64,000 nucleotides of DNA from an uncultured Pelagibacteraceae bacterium (GCA_902583635.1 CACHWJ010000001.1:1-64000); one strand, 5' to 3'. Positions 12,393 through 23,029 are shown, counted from the stretch's first letter. The notes: generated from the letters alone by a model not told the origin. Program-made: numbers and translations.

Positions 12393-12953
12393 TGATTCAA
12401 TAAAATTTATTTTTGAAATACCATATTTTTTTTCCTCAATAACTCTAAAGTTTTCCGGCAAGTCATCATTTTCACTTTTATGTCTGTGCATAATAATTAT
12501 ACCATCTTCTTTTAATATTTTAGTCTTAGCAATTAAATTAAAAATAACTTCTAGATTTTTATCTTTATATGGTGGATCTAAAAAAATAATATCAAACATA
12601 CAATCAAGTATTAAAAATGTTTCTTCTTTGTAGATATCTTTTTCAATAATTTTAAAATTATTTTCAAACTTAATATTTATTAAATTTTTTCTTAAAATAG
12701 GTAAAACTCCAACATAGTTTTCAGCAAAAATTACCTTACTTGCACCTCGTGAAATACATTCTATACCAAAAGAACCAACGCCTGAAAACAAATCTAATAC
12801 ATGTGCCCCCGTTAGTTGAACTTTAAATTTATTTGAGTGATTAATGATATTAAAGATAGATTCTTTTGTTAAATCTTTTAGTGGCCTGGTTTTTATATCT
12901 TTAGGTTCAAATATTTTTTTACCTCTTAATGAACCTGATATAACTCTCATCAA
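12384..12953 (-). CDS. rsmD: 16S rRNA (guanine966-N2)-methyltransferase
   Basis: MRVISGSLRGKKI, RPLKDLTKESIFNII, LDLFSGVGSFGIECISRGA, DIIFLDPPY. Confidence 0.92.
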   Translation of the reverse strand: MMRVISGSLRGKKIFEPKDIKTRPLKDLTKESIFNIINHSNKFKVQLTGAHVLDLFSGVGSFGIECISRGASKVIFAENYVGVLPILRKNLINIKFENNFKIIEKDIYKEETFLILDCMFDIIFLDPPYKDKNLEVIFNLIAKTKILKEDGIIIMHRHKSENDDLPENFRVIEEKKYGISKINFIESLN

Positions 12954-14212
12954 TCAATAACCTTATGACCAATATCTTTTCTATAAAAACCACCAGACCA
13001 ATTTAATTTTTTTAAATTCGCCACTATATTCTCTCTTGCGGATCTTAAATTTTCTGCAAGTGAAATAAAATTTAGTACCCGACCCCCTATAGCATAGACT
13101 TTATCATTTTTTTCTAACGTTCCTGCATGAAACAAAAATTCATTTTTATCTAATTTAATTCTTTTAAGATTTTTTATTTCCACATTTTTTTCAAAAAGAT
13201 CAGGGTATCCTTTTGAGCAGACGACTATACATAAACTTTTTTTATTTAACCATTCAATATTAACTTCACTTAATTTCTCCTCACAACAGGCTAAAAAAAT
13301 ATCAGCTAAATCAGTTTTCAGTTTTGGAAGAATTGTTTGACATTCTGGATCACCCATTCTTACATTATACTCAATCAAATAAGGTTCATTTTTTATAATC
13401 ATAAGACCAGTGTATAAAAATCCTTTATAAACTGTTCCAATTTCAGACAATCCTTTGAGAGTTGGCTCGATAATTTTTTTGATTATTTTGTTTTTTAATT
13501 CGTCGTTTATTAATCTAGATGGTGAGTATGCTCCCATACCACCTGTATTTTTACCCTTATCTCCTTCCAAGACCCTTTTATGATCTTGAGCAGTATCAAA
13601 ACTTTTGAAAACATTACCATCGTGAATAGTAAAAAAACTCATTTCTTCACCTTCTAAAAATTCTTCAATTAGTAGATTTTTTGCAATACCAAATTTTCCA
13701 TTAAAAATCTCTTCAACCGCAATCATAGCATTTTTTTCATTATCACAAATGTAAACCCCTTTCCCTGAAGCAAGATTATCTGCCTTAATTACAATTGGAT
13801 AATTTGTTTTTATTAGAAATTCTTTAGCACTCTCTTTGTTTTCGAAAATTCCAAATTTTGCTGTTGGTATTTTAAATTTTTGACAAAGCTTTTTTGTAAA
13901 AATCTTAGACCCTTCTAGTTGAGATGCTAGTTTGTTAGGTCCAAACACTTTTATATGAAATTTTTCAAGATAATCTACCAATCCAGATACCAAAGGTTTT
14001 TCCGGACCAATGATTATTAACTCAATTTTATTATCTAATATAAATTTTTTAATTGCTTCAAAATTTTCTAAGTCAAGATCAATATTTTCTGCAATTTTTT
14101 TTGTACCTGCATTTCCTGGAAAACAAAATATTTTCTTTATTTTACTGGAATTATTCATGCTTTGACAAATCGCATGCTCTCTCCCACCACTTCCTATTAT
14201 TCCAACTATCAT
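12950..14212 (-). CDS. purD: Phosphoribosylamine-glycine ligase
   Basis: GSGGREHAIC, FPGNAGT, ADNLASGKGV, GGMGAYSPS, YNVRMGDPECQ. Confidence 0.97.
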   Translation of the reverse strand: MIVGIIGSGGREHAICQSMNNSSKIKKIFCFPGNAGTKKIAENIDLDLENFEAIKKFILDNKIELIIIGPEKPLVSGLVDYLEKFHIKVFGPNKLASQLEGSKIFTKKLCQKFKIPTAKFGIFENKESAKEFLIKTNYPIVIKADNLASGKGVYICDNEKNAMIAVEEIFNGKFGIAKNLLIEEFLEGEEMSFFTIHDGNVFKSFDTAQDHKRVLEGDKGKNTGGMGAYSPSRLINDELKNKIIKKIIEPTLKGLSEIGTVYKGFLYTGLMIIKNEPYLIEYNVRMGDPECQTILPKLKTDLADIFLACCEEKLSEVNIEWLNKKSLCIVVCSKGYPDLFEKNVEIKNLKRIKLDKNEFLFHAGTLEKNDKVYAIGGRVLNFISLAENLRSARENIVANLKKLNWSGGFYRKDIGHKVID

Positions 14213-14233
14213 ATAGAACTATATAAACTAAAA

Positions 14234-14431
14234 ATGACAAAAAAATTAGCAAAAATAAAATATTTAGCAAATAATTTTGAAATTATTGAGCATGGAGATT
14301 ATGTTGAGTGCGCTGTATCTGGAAAAAAAATAAATTTAAATGATTTAAATTATTGGAATGTAGAGTTGCAAGAACCTTATTTCTCTTACAAAGAAGCTTT
14401 TAAAAAAAGGGAAAAAATATTTAAAAAATAA
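14234..14431 (+). CDS. DUF2093 domain protein
   Basis: AKIKYLANNFEIIEHGDYVECAVSGKKINLNDLNYWNVELQEPYFS; ATG at 14234 preferred to the track start. Confidence 0.75.
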   Translation: MTKKLAKIKYLANNFEIIEHGDYVECAVSGKKINLNDLNYWNVELQEPYFSYKEAFKKREKIFKK

Positions 14432-14433
14432 AT

Positions 14434-15294
14434 TTATTTCCATCTGTTATGGGACCATATCCACTGTTCTGGCTTCTTTATTATCATACCTTCAAGTATT
14501 TTATTTAATTTGTCTGTAATATCTTGATTTGATGCTTCTTTTCTGAAATTTAAAGGATCATTAATAATTATTTTAAAGTTTAGGCCATTAATTCTTTCAA
14601 TATAAACTGGGACAATATTAATACTAAATTTTTTAATTAATTGAGCAGGAATAGTAGTTGTAGATGCTTTTTGATTAAAAAAATTAGACAAAATACCTTC
14701 AGACACTCTCTGATCAATCATAAGAGCTGTAGAAAAATTATTTTTTTTTAAATATAGTAATTTTTTTAAACCGCCAATCCCTTTTTTAATTTGATTTTTA
14801 CAAATATATTTTTTTCTTATACCCTCCATAATTTTATTTAAAAAAACATTATTCAGAGGCCGATATATTGTTGATAATTTAATACCATTACTTTCTAGAG
14901 TTAGTGCCATTAATTCGAAATTACTAAAATGCCCTGATACAAAAACAACTTGTTCATTTTTATTTTTTATATCATCAAGAATTTCTTGACCCTCAATTTT
15001 GATATTTGCCGCAAGATGTCCATACCTAAAATTTTTGATAAACATATATTCGGCAAAGACTCTTCCATAATTATTCCACATTTTTCTTGTCATTTTTTTT
15101 AAGTCTGATGTGTTTATTTTAGGAAATGCTCTTTTAATATTTGAATGTATAATTTCTTTTGATCTAAAAAATGGGCCAATTAATTCAAATATTTTTCCAC
15201 TTAAATATGACGATAATCTTGGTCCTAAAATCTTAAATATTAAAAATAAACTAACAACTAATAAAAACTGAATTAAATATTTAAAATATTTCAT
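14434..15294 (-). CDS. lpxL: Lipid A biosynthesis lauroyl acyltransferase (LpxL/HtrB family)
   Basis: VVFVSGHFSNFELM, IYRPLNN, PVYIERING, PEQWIWSHNRWK. Confidence 0.85.
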   Translation of the reverse strand: MKYFKYLIQFLLVVSLFLIFKILGPRLSSYLSGKIFELIGPFFRSKEIIHSNIKRAFPKINTSDLKKMTRKMWNNYGRVFAEYMFIKNFRYGHLAANIKIEGQEILDDIKNKNEQVVFVSGHFSNFELMALTLESNGIKLSTIYRPLNNVFLNKIMEGIRKKYICKNQIKKGIGGLKKLLYLKKNNFSTALMIDQRVSEGILSNFFNQKASTTTIPAQLIKKFSINIVPVYIERINGLNFKIIINDPLNFRKEASNQDITDKLNKILEGMIIKKPEQWIWSHNRWK

Positions 15295-15295
15295 T

Positions 15296-16222
15296 TTAAA
15301 TTATTGAATTAATTAATTTTTCTTCATCAATAATCATTAATTCTGATTTCATTATTTTAATTTTGCCAAAATATCCATCATTAATTCTCTGATAATCTTT
15401 TTCTGTTGAAATTATTTTACAATTTAAATTACTTGCTTCGTTAATAATATTATCCAAATCACTTTTAGTATATGTATAGTGGTCAGGGAACTCTATATCT
15501 TTTAAAATATTTAAGCCATTTTTTTTAATCATTGATACAAAGGTTTGATGGTTTCCGATACCAGAAAATACTAAATATTTTTCCTCTTTTTTAAATTCAT
15601 TTAAATTTGTTGGTGTATATTTTCCCAAATGAATCGTGATTTTTGGATTAATTTTAAGTATCTCATTCTCTAAAAAGTCAATATTTTCTAAATTTCCATT
15701 TAGAAAAACATGATTATAATTTTTTAAATTTTGTATACTTTCTCTTAAAGGACCTGCGGGTATTCTCATACCGTTACCTATCCAATTAGTATTATTAAAA
15801 CATACAAATCTTAAATCGTATTTTATTGTTTTATCTTGTAAACCATCATCAAAAATTGCAACATCAAAATTTTCTTTCTCCGCATTTATAATTGCATCTG
15901 TTCTTTTAGATGATAAGAAAAGTTTTCCGTTATTTTTTAAGAGTTTTTGTTCATCAATTTGATTTTTATAAAACTTTTTAATGAAACATGATTTAAAATT
16001 TCTTTCGTTAAGAATTTTATTAAGCTTAATACTTAGGGAGGTTTTCCCAGTTCCTCCAATATAAATATTTCCAACGCATATAGTTTTTATTTTAAATTTT
16101 TTTTTGATAGTTTTATTTAATCTACTATTAAATAAACTTATAATTAACGCAATTGGAGAGAGAAAATATGCGATAAAGTTAGGTTTTTTATAATCCCAAA
16201 AATTAGGCTTTTTTAAATTCAT
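15296..16222 (-). CDS. lpxK: Tetraacyldisaccharide 4'-kinase
   Basis: ICVGNIYIGGTGKTSLSIKL, DVAIFDDGLQD, PAGPLRE. Confidence 0.93.
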   Translation of the reverse strand: MNLKKPNFWDYKKPNFIAYFLSPIALIISLFNSRLNKTIKKKFKIKTICVGNIYIGGTGKTSLSIKLNKILNERNFKSCFIKKFYKNQIDEQKLLKNNGKLFLSSKRTDAIINAEKENFDVAIFDDGLQDKTIKYDLRFVCFNNTNWIGNGMRIPAGPLRESIQNLKNYNHVFLNGNLENIDFLENEILKINPKITIHLGKYTPTNLNEFKKEEKYLVFSGIGNHQTFVSMIKKNGLNILKDIEFPDHYTYTKSDLDNIINEASNLNCKIISTEKDYQRINDGYFGKIKIMKSELMIIDEEKLINSII

Positions 16223-17453
16223 TATTAAAAATTTTATCTAAATCTTTTATAGTTTTTTTTAAAATATTTTCTCCAATTTTTTTAATTCTATTTCCTGTAC
16301 TTTTATTTTTTTTAAATACTATTGATGACGCTAGTTCATTCGGTGAATTAATTTTTTTAGAAACATTATAGAACTTCAATAATTTATATATTTCAGTAAA
16401 ATTATTTACATTAGGCCCATGTAATATCTTTGCACCAAATCTTGCAGCTTCCAAAGGATTCTGGCCTCCTCTTTTAATAATTGAACCACCTAAAAAAACT
16501 GTGGAACCAATCTTGTGAAATTTTTTTGTTTCTCCGTATGTATCTACTATATAGATATCAATATTTTTTAAATTTTTAAGAGTAGAGCTATGGCAAGTTG
16601 CTTTTAGACCAAGATTCTCCATTAATGAAATAATGTCTTTTGTTCGATGAATATGTCTTGGAATGATTATAGTTAATAAATTTCTGATTTTTTTTCTTAA
16701 TTCAATGTGCGCTTTTGCACAGAATAATTCCTCATTTTCATGAGTACTTGAAGCAACCCATATTTTTTTTCTTTTAAACTCACTTTTTAATTTATTACTA
16801 ACTTTATCTAAATTTTCTTTATCACTTTTAGCAAACTTTAAATTGCCTAAATAATTTATTTTCTCTACCTCTAGTTTTTTTAAATATTCTTTAGTTTCTT
16901 GATTTTGTGGGTACGCTTTTGTTATATTACCAAAAACTGATTTAGAAAAGTTTTTAATTTTCATCCACCGCATAAATGTTTTTTTTGTTAATCTTGCATT
17001 AAATAAAATTAATGGAATATTTTTCTCACTAATATCTTTGAACATCCATGGCCAAATTTCAGACTCTATAAAAATTGCAAAATTTGGGCTCCAATAGTTT
17101 AAGAATTTTTTAGTGAAAAAAAAATAATCTATTGGATAAAATTGATGAACAGTTTTTTTGAAGTTATACTTTTTTAAAATTTTTGAAGAACTTAAAGTAC
17201 TTGATGTAATTAATATTTGATTTATGGAATTATCCTTTTCATAATTTTTTATCAACGGAATAATACTCAAGATTTCACCAACACTGGCACCATGAAACCA
17301 TACCAATTTACCCTGCCTTCTTTTTTTTGTAGATATACCAAATTTTTCAACAAACCTTCTATTATCTTCTTTGTTTTTAAAGACTCTAAAAATTATAATT
17401 ATTGGTGAAAATAAAAGTAAAACTGTTAAAATTATTTGATAAATAACAATCAT
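16203..17453 (-). CDS. waaA: 3-deoxy-D-manno-octulosonic acid transferase
   Basis: VWFHGASVGEILSIIPLI, IESEIWPWM, STHENEE, GGSIIKRGGQNPLEAA. Confidence 0.93.
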   Translation of the reverse strand: MIVIYQIILTVLLLFSPIIIIFRVFKNKEDNRRFVEKFGISTKKRRQGKLVWFHGASVGEILSIIPLIKNYEKDNSINQILITSSTLSSSKILKKYNFKKTVHQFYPIDYFFFTKKFLNYWSPNFAIFIESEIWPWMFKDISEKNIPLILFNARLTKKTFMRWMKIKNFSKSVFGNITKAYPQNQETKEYLKKLEVEKINYLGNLKFAKSDKENLDKVSNKLKSEFKRKKIWVASSTHENEELFCAKAHIELRKKIRNLLTIIIPRHIHRTKDIISLMENLGLKATCHSSTLKNLKNIDIYIVDTYGETKKFHKIGSTVFLGGSIIKRGGQNPLEAARFGAKILHGPNVNNFTEIYKLLKFYNVSKKINSPNELASSIVFKKNKSTGNRIKKIGENILKKTIKDLDKIFNNEFKKA

Positions 17454-17455
17454 AT

Positions 17456-19192
17456 TTATTTTTGAATTTGTTTTTCATAAAAATTTTTGTAAAGTTTCGA
17501 TTTAATTAAAAGATCTTCGTGGGTTCCATTATCAATAACTTTTCCGGAGTCAATTAAATAAATATTATTTGAATTTAGAATTGTAGAAAGTCTATGAGCA
17601 ATAACTATTGTTGTTTTATCATTTATTAAAACATTTATTGCCTCTTGTATTTTACTTTCAGATTCGGAGTCCAGTGAAGATGTTGCTTCGTCTAATAAAA
17701 TAATTTTACTTCTTTTAATCATTGCTCTTGCTATGGATATTCTCTGTTTTTCACCACCAGACAATCTAACTCCATTTTCACCTATTTCTGTATCATACTT
17801 TTTTGGCAGCTTTTCTATAAAATCGTGAGAATTCGACAACTTCGCAACCTCATAAATTTCCTCATCACTTGCATTTTCATTAGCATATTTAATATTATTT
17901 TTAATTGTATCATCAAATAAAGTTGTTTCTTGACTGACTAACGAAACATTTTTTCTAACAGAATTTAGGCTAGTATCATAAATTGATTGGTTATCAATTT
18001 TTATATCACCATTTAGAGGTTGATAAAATCTTGGTATTAAATTTAATATTGTTGATTTACCTGAACCACTATGACCAACAAGAGCAGTCATTTTTCCACC
18101 TTCAAAATTTAGATTGATATTATTCAAAACATTTTGCTGACTTACATCATATTTAAAAAAAACATTTGAAAATTCTATACTTCCTCTATTAACCCTAAGT
18201 TCACCAGCACTAACTTTGTCTTTAATTGTATTTTTGGTGTCAATTATTGGTAAAATTCTATTGGCTGCTGAAATTCCTTGATTAACAACCATATTCAAAG
18301 ATGATAAGGATCTCACTGGTTGATAAGCAAGCATCATAGCTGCAAGAAAAGAGAAAAAATTATTAACTTGAATCTCATTGTTTGCGATTAATTTGCCTGA
18401 GTAGTAAATTAAAATTGCTATCATGAAACCTGTCAGCACCTCCATTATTGGAGACATTCTTATTAAAACAGTAGCAATTTTTTTCTGTTTTTGCATAAGT
18501 TGATCTAAGTGGCCATCTGCTCTTTCAGTTTCGAAATTTTCTTTTTGGAAAATCTTTGTTATTTTATGGTTTTTAAATAACTCGACTAGATACGAAGTTA
18601 AAAAACCAGACTTTTCTTGAGCTTCTGTAGCAACTTTATGCATTCTTTTGCCCAATGTTTTTGAAGCAATACTTGCAAGAGGTATCATTATTAAGGAGAC
18701 TAAAGCTAGTTTCCAATTTTGTAAAAACATAACAATCAGTAAACCAATTAAGGTTAAGCTATCTTTAAATAAATTTAAAATAGCGTTACTAAGTAAATTA
18801 GTAATATGCTGGACATCATAAATTAAATTAGAAATAAATTTACCTGAATGTTTATTATCTATGGACTGAGTATCAGCTTTAATTAAAGATGTAATCATAT
18901 CTTTTTGAAGCTTTTTCTTTATCTCCTCTGCTACAATTATCATAAAAGATTTTGCCAGATAAAGAGATATACCTTTTGTTGAAAAAGCCAAAATAATCAG
19001 TATTGGAATGAAAATTAATAAAGTTTTGTCCTTCTCAATAAAGATTTTTTCTATTGCTGGATCTAATAACCAGGCAATTGCTGAGGTACTACCAGCAACT
19101 AATATTGAAAAAAAACCTGAAAAAAATATTAGTTTCAAATATTTTTTTGAATAGTCTTTATAGAGTCTTTTAAAAATTTTTAATTTATTCAT
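17456..19192 (-). CDS. MsbA-like ABC transporter, ATP-binding and permease protein
   Basis: VGHSGSGKSTILNLIPRFY, RLSGGEKQRISIARAM, LLDEATSSLDSESE, six-TM domain; located with waaA/lpxK/lpxL. Confidence 0.85.
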   Translation of the reverse strand: MNKLKIFKRLYKDYSKKYLKLIFFSGFFSILVAGSTSAIAWLLDPAIEKIFIEKDKTLLIFIPILIILAFSTKGISLYLAKSFMIIVAEEIKKKLQKDMITSLIKADTQSIDNKHSGKFISNLIYDVQHITNLLSNAILNLFKDSLTLIGLLIVMFLQNWKLALVSLIMIPLASIASKTLGKRMHKVATEAQEKSGFLTSYLVELFKNHKITKIFQKENFETERADGHLDQLMQKQKKIATVLIRMSPIMEVLTGFMIAILIYYSGKLIANNEIQVNNFFSFLAAMMLAYQPVRSLSSLNMVVNQGISAANRILPIIDTKNTIKDKVSAGELRVNRGSIEFSNVFFKYDVSQQNVLNNINLNFEGGKMTALVGHSGSGKSTILNLIPRFYQPLNGDIKIDNQSIYDTSLNSVRKNVSLVSQETTLFDDTIKNNIKYANENASDEEIYEVAKLSNSHDFIEKLPKKYDTEIGENGVRLSGGEKQRISIARAMIKRSKIILLDEATSSLDSESESKIQEAINVLINDKTTIVIAHRLSTILNSNNIYLIDSGKVIDNGTHEDLLIKSKLYKNFYEKQIQK

Positions 19193-20058
19193 TATGAATT
19201 TTTTGTTATTAGGATTATTAGAAAAATTATTAATCCAAAATAATTATTACTTTTAAAAGCTCTTAAACAGCTTAGGGGATCATTTAAATTAAAAATTTTC
19301 ATTTGGTACATTAACAAATGAACAAAAGGGATTAATAATAATAAATAATAAGTAAAATTAAATTGCATACTATATCCTCCCAGTAAAAAGAGAATTAATA
19401 ATAAAGTGTAACATATAAATAAAAATTTTTTAGCTTTGCCCTTAAATTTTATTGATGTTGACTTTAGCCCTATTATTTCATCATCTTTGATATCTTGATA
19501 TCCATAGATCGTGTCATAGCCCAGTGTCCAAAATATGGCTCCAAGATAGAAGAGTATAGGCACAAGACTGATTTCCCCTTTAATTGCAGTCCATCCAAGT
19601 ATTAAACCGTAATTAAAAGTAATACCCAAGAATAATTGTGGCCAATAAGTGAATCTTTTCATCAATGGATAAGTAAAAGCCAAAGGCATTGAACCAAGAG
19701 CAAGGATTATCGTAAATAAATTAAAATTAAGCAAAACTAAAAAAGCTAAAAAACAAAGAACTAAAGAATAAAATATACCAAGTTTTACGGATACATTTCC
19801 AGAAGCAATTGGACGATTTTTTGTGCGAAAAACTTTTGCATCAAATTCTTTATCCAGGATATCGTTTACTATACATCCTGCAGATCTCATAAATACTGAA
19901 CCCAAAAAAAATAAAATTAAACAAAAAAAATAATTAATTAAGTTAGTTGAAAAGTCATATGCCAACGTTAATCCCCAGGTACATGGCCAGAACAAAAGCA
20001 TAAAACCAATAGGTTTTTTTAATCTTATAAGTTCAATAAATAAGTTTAGCTGGTACAT
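19192..20058 (-). CDS. ubiA: 4-hydroxybenzoate polyprenyltransferase
   Basis: LLFWPCTWGL, RSAGCIVNDILDKEFDAKVFRTKNRPIASG, LGYDTIYGYQDIKDDEIIGLKST. Confidence 0.92.
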   Translation of the reverse strand: MYQLNLFIELIRLKKPIGFMLLFWPCTWGLTLAYDFSTNLINYFFCLILFFLGSVFMRSAGCIVNDILDKEFDAKVFRTKNRPIASGNVSVKLGIFYSLVLCFLAFLVLLNFNLFTIILALGSMPLAFTYPLMKRFTYWPQLFLGITFNYGLILGWTAIKGEISLVPILFYLGAIFWTLGYDTIYGYQDIKDDEIIGLKSTSIKFKGKAKKFLFICYTLLLILFLLGGYSMQFNFTYYLLLLIPFVHLLMYQMKIFNLNDPLSCLRAFKSNNYFGLIIFLIILITKNS

Positions 20059-20107
20059 ATTTTACTTGTAAATAACAAAGGCTAGTTTCATAATCAAATT
20101 GATTCGT

Positions 20108-20509
20108 ATGAATATAGATTACACCGTAACAGCACTAATGTTTCCCGCTATACCTTTGTTAATGGGTGTTTACAGTAATAGGTTTCATACTTTAAGTGCT
20201 TTAATTAGAAAAATTCATGATGCCCATGTTTTTGAAAAACACACTCCACCTGAATGGAAAGCTCAATTTATTAATCTAAACAAAAGAATAAGCCTTTTAA
20301 AATTTTCAATGGTGTTTGCTGCCTTTGGCTTTTTATTCAATATGTTGACCGTTTTTGGACTTTATTTAAGTGAAATTTTTATTGCTAGAATTATTTTTGG
20401 ATCATGTTGTTTATCAATGATTATATCTATAATATTTTTTATAGTTGAAATTCAGGTTTCTACTAATGCTTTGAAACTTCATATGTCTGATATGGATATC
20501 TACGACTAA
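20108..20509 (+). CDS. DUF2721 family membrane protein
   Basis: FPAIPLLMGVYSNRFHTLSALIRKIH and two C-terminal TM segments; ATG at 20108 preferred. Confidence 0.7.
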   Translation: MNIDYTVTALMFPAIPLLMGVYSNRFHTLSALIRKIHDAHVFEKHTPPEWKAQFINLNKRISLLKFSMVFAAFGFLFNMLTVFGLYLSEIFIARIIFGSCCLSMIISIIFFIVEIQVSTNALKLHMSDMDIYD

Positions 20510-20518
20510 AGTATTTAT

Positions 20519-21490
20519 TTAAGGTTTTATAACAGCTGGCCCTGTTAGTAATCTGCCTTCCAAATCCTCATGAGCTTGTTTAACTTGATCAAGTGAATAT
20601 TTCTTAGAAATTTCTATTTTAAACTTACCAGTTAAAACAGCATCAAAAACTTTTTTTGCTGATTCTAATAATTCTTCTCTCTCGATTGTGTAATGAGCAA
20701 TAGAAGGACGTGTAAAAAATAAACCTTTAGCATTAATATGTTTTTTTACATCAATTTTATCGACATAACCAGAAGCATTTCCAAAAGCTACCATCATTCC
20801 TCTGATTTTAAGTACTTCAATTGAACCTTCAAAGGTTTTTAAACCTACGCCATCATAGACAACATCAATTCCATTTTTTCCAACAATTTTTTCAACCTCT
20901 TCTACAAAATCTTTATCGGTATAATTAATTACATGATGACATCCGTTTTTCTTTGCAATTTCTTCCTTTTCTTTAGAGCCAACAGTCCCGATAATTTCTG
21001 CACCAATAGAATTGGCCCAAGGACACAGTATTTGTCCTAGTGCTCCAGCTGCTGCATGATAAAGAACTTTGTCACCTTTCTTTAGTGGATAAGCTCTATG
21101 TAATAAATATTCTGCAGTAATTCCTTTTAAAGTAACGCATGAAGCGACCTCATCTGAAACTCCATCTGGAACTGGCACAAGTTTATTTTCTGGCATAATA
21201 TGTTTTTCTGAATAAGCACCAATAGGCATAGAAGCATGGGAAACTCTATCTCCTACTTTAAATAATTTAACCTCAGGACCTACTTCTTCAATAACACCAC
21301 AGGCTTCAAGGCCAATTCCGCTAGGAAGTGGAATAGGATAGAGTCCAGTTCGGTGATAAGTATCTATATAATTTATTCCAATAGATAAGTTTTTAATTAA
21401 AACTTCATTAGATTGAGGTTTGCCAATTTTAACGTTTTCAACTTTTAGTACATCAGGACTTCCAAATTTTTCTATTCTTACAGTTTTCAT
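20519..21490 (-). CDS. Zinc-less quinone oxidoreductase / NADPH:quinone reductase
   Basis: GIEACGVIEEVGPEV, YHAAAGALGQILCPWA, MDR-family fold, terminal EGRLLTGPAVI. Confidence 0.88.
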   Translation of the reverse strand: MKTVRIEKFGSPDVLKVENVKIGKPQSNEVLIKNLSIGINYIDTYHRTGLYPIPLPSGIGLEACGVIEEVGPEVKLFKVGDRVSHASMPIGAYSEKHIMPENKLVPVPDGVSDEVASCVTLKGITAEYLLHRAYPLKKGDKVLYHAAAGALGQILCPWANSIGAEIIGTVGSKEKEEIAKKNGCHHVINYTDKDFVEEVEKIVGKNGIDVVYDGVGLKTFEGSIEVLKIRGMMVAFGNASGYVDKIDVKKHINAKGLFFTRPSIAHYTIEREELLESAKKVFDAVLTGKFKIEISKKYSLDQVKQAHEDLEGRLLTGPAVIKP

Positions 21491-21493
21491 AAT

Positions 21494-22330
21494 TTATTTT
21501 ACAAATGTACCACTATGATAATCCTGAACTGCTTGCAAGATTTCTGCTTTAGTATTCATTACAAATGGACCACCTCTTGCTATTTCCTCATTAATAGGCT
21601 TGCCTGAAACCACCAAGAACTTAGCATTTGATTTAGCTTTCACTGTTAAATCCTCACCTCGAGTTAAGAGTATTAAAGTACTATCTTTAACATCATCGTG
21701 TTTATTTTTTCCAACTTCAATTTCACCATTTATTAGATAAATAAAAGTGTTATGAGTTGAAGGTAATTTATAGTTAAATAATTTATCTTTGGTCAGCTCA
21801 ACATCAAAATAGATTGGCTCAACATTATGACCTTTAACAGGGCCTTCAGCATTTTCAAAATTTCCAGCTATAACTTTAACCTGTTTCTCTTTATCTTTAT
21901 GAACACTCATTTTATCTGAATCTATGTAAATATATTCAGGCTTACTCATCTTTAATTTAGCAGGCATATTAATCCATAATTGAAATCCATGAAGTTTACC
22001 TTCTTTCATTGCGGGCATTTCAGAATGAATTATTCCACTTCCAGTTTTCATCCACTGAACATCTCCTGCTGTCATTCTTCCTTCACCCCCGGTGCTATCT
22101 TTATGCTCAAAATCTCCAGCTAACATATAGGTTACTGTTTCAATTCCTCGATGAGGATGGGGTGGAAAACCAGCAATGTAATCCTCACTATTCTCTGATC
22201 CAAACTCATCTAACATCAAAAATGGATCAAAATAATTTGGTTCTACACCAATACTTCTTTTTAATTTAACTCCTGCACCATCAGATGCAAGGATAGGGTC
22301 AATAATTTTACTGATTTCAATGTTTTTCAT
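21494..22330 (-). CDS. Pirin family protein
   Basis: FDPFLMLDEFG, GFPPHPHRGIETVTYML, GDVQWMKTGSGIIHSEMP, LHGFQLWINMPA. Confidence 0.92.
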   Translation of the reverse strand: MKNIEISKIIDPILASDGAGVKLKRSIGVEPNYFDPFLMLDEFGSENSEDYIAGFPPHPHRGIETVTYMLAGDFEHKDSTGGEGRMTAGDVQWMKTGSGIIHSEMPAMKEGKLHGFQLWINMPAKLKMSKPEYIYIDSDKMSVHKDKEKQVKVIAGNFENAEGPVKGHNVEPIYFDVELTKDKLFNYKLPSTHNTFIYLINGEIEVGKNKHDDVKDSTLILLTRGEDLTVKAKSNAKFLVVSGKPINEEIARGGPFVMNTKAEILQAVQDYHSGTFVK

Positions 22331-22350
22331 TTTAACGATATAAGAATTTA

Positions 22351-23013
22351 TTAGAGTATATCAAGTAAATCTCCAAGTTGTTTAATTTGATTTTTAGGTG
22401 AATAGTCAAGTTTATCAAAAATATTGTTATTTCTATTTACCCAAATAGAATTGAACCCATAATTTCCACCACCTGATACATCCCAAGTATTAGCACTTAA
22501 AAAAGCAACTTCATTTTTTTGAATATTATATTTTTTAATTGGTATATCGTAAACTTTAGAGTCTGGTTTATAAATACCAACTTCTTCTATTGAAAAAAGA
22601 TCATCAAATAAATTATCTAAATTATTGCTTTTAACTAATTGATTAAGAAGGGCAGGTGTGCCATTGGAAAGAATAGCAAGTTTTAAATCTTTTTCTTTAA
22701 GTGATTTTAAAACTGCAGGCACTTCCTTAAATGGTGAAAGAATTTTATAAAGGTCTAACAATTCATTTCTCAATGAAGAATCTATTTCATGAGCTTTCAT
22801 AGATTTATCTAAACTATCTTCAGTTACTTGCCAAAAATCTTTATGTCTTTTCATTAAACTTCTAAGCCAGGTATATTCTAGCTGAGTAGTTCTCCAGTAA
22901 TTTGCAAAACCTTCCCACTTATCACCAATTTTATCTTTGCATTTCTCAGCAGCTGAATTCACATCAAATAAAGTTCCATATGCATCAAAAATTATTGCTT
23001 TAATATTTTTCAT
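22351..23013 (-). CDS. Haloacid dehalogenase type II (S-2-haloacid dehalogenase-like)
   Basis: FDAYGTLFDV, TTQLEYTWLRSLM, LSNGTPALL, KPDSKVY, FLSANTWDVSGGGNYGF. Confidence 0.85.
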   Translation of the reverse strand: MKNIKAIIFDAYGTLFDVNSAAEKCKDKIGDKWEGFANYWRTTQLEYTWLRSLMKRHKDFWQVTEDSLDKSMKAHEIDSSLRNELLDLYKILSPFKEVPAVLKSLKEKDLKLAILSNGTPALLNQLVKSNNLDNLFDDLFSIEEVGIYKPDSKVYDIPIKKYNIQKNEVAFLSANTWDVSGGGNYGFNSIWVNRNNNIFDKLDYSPKNQIKQLGDLLDIL

Positions 23014-23029
23014 AAACTAATTTATCTAT

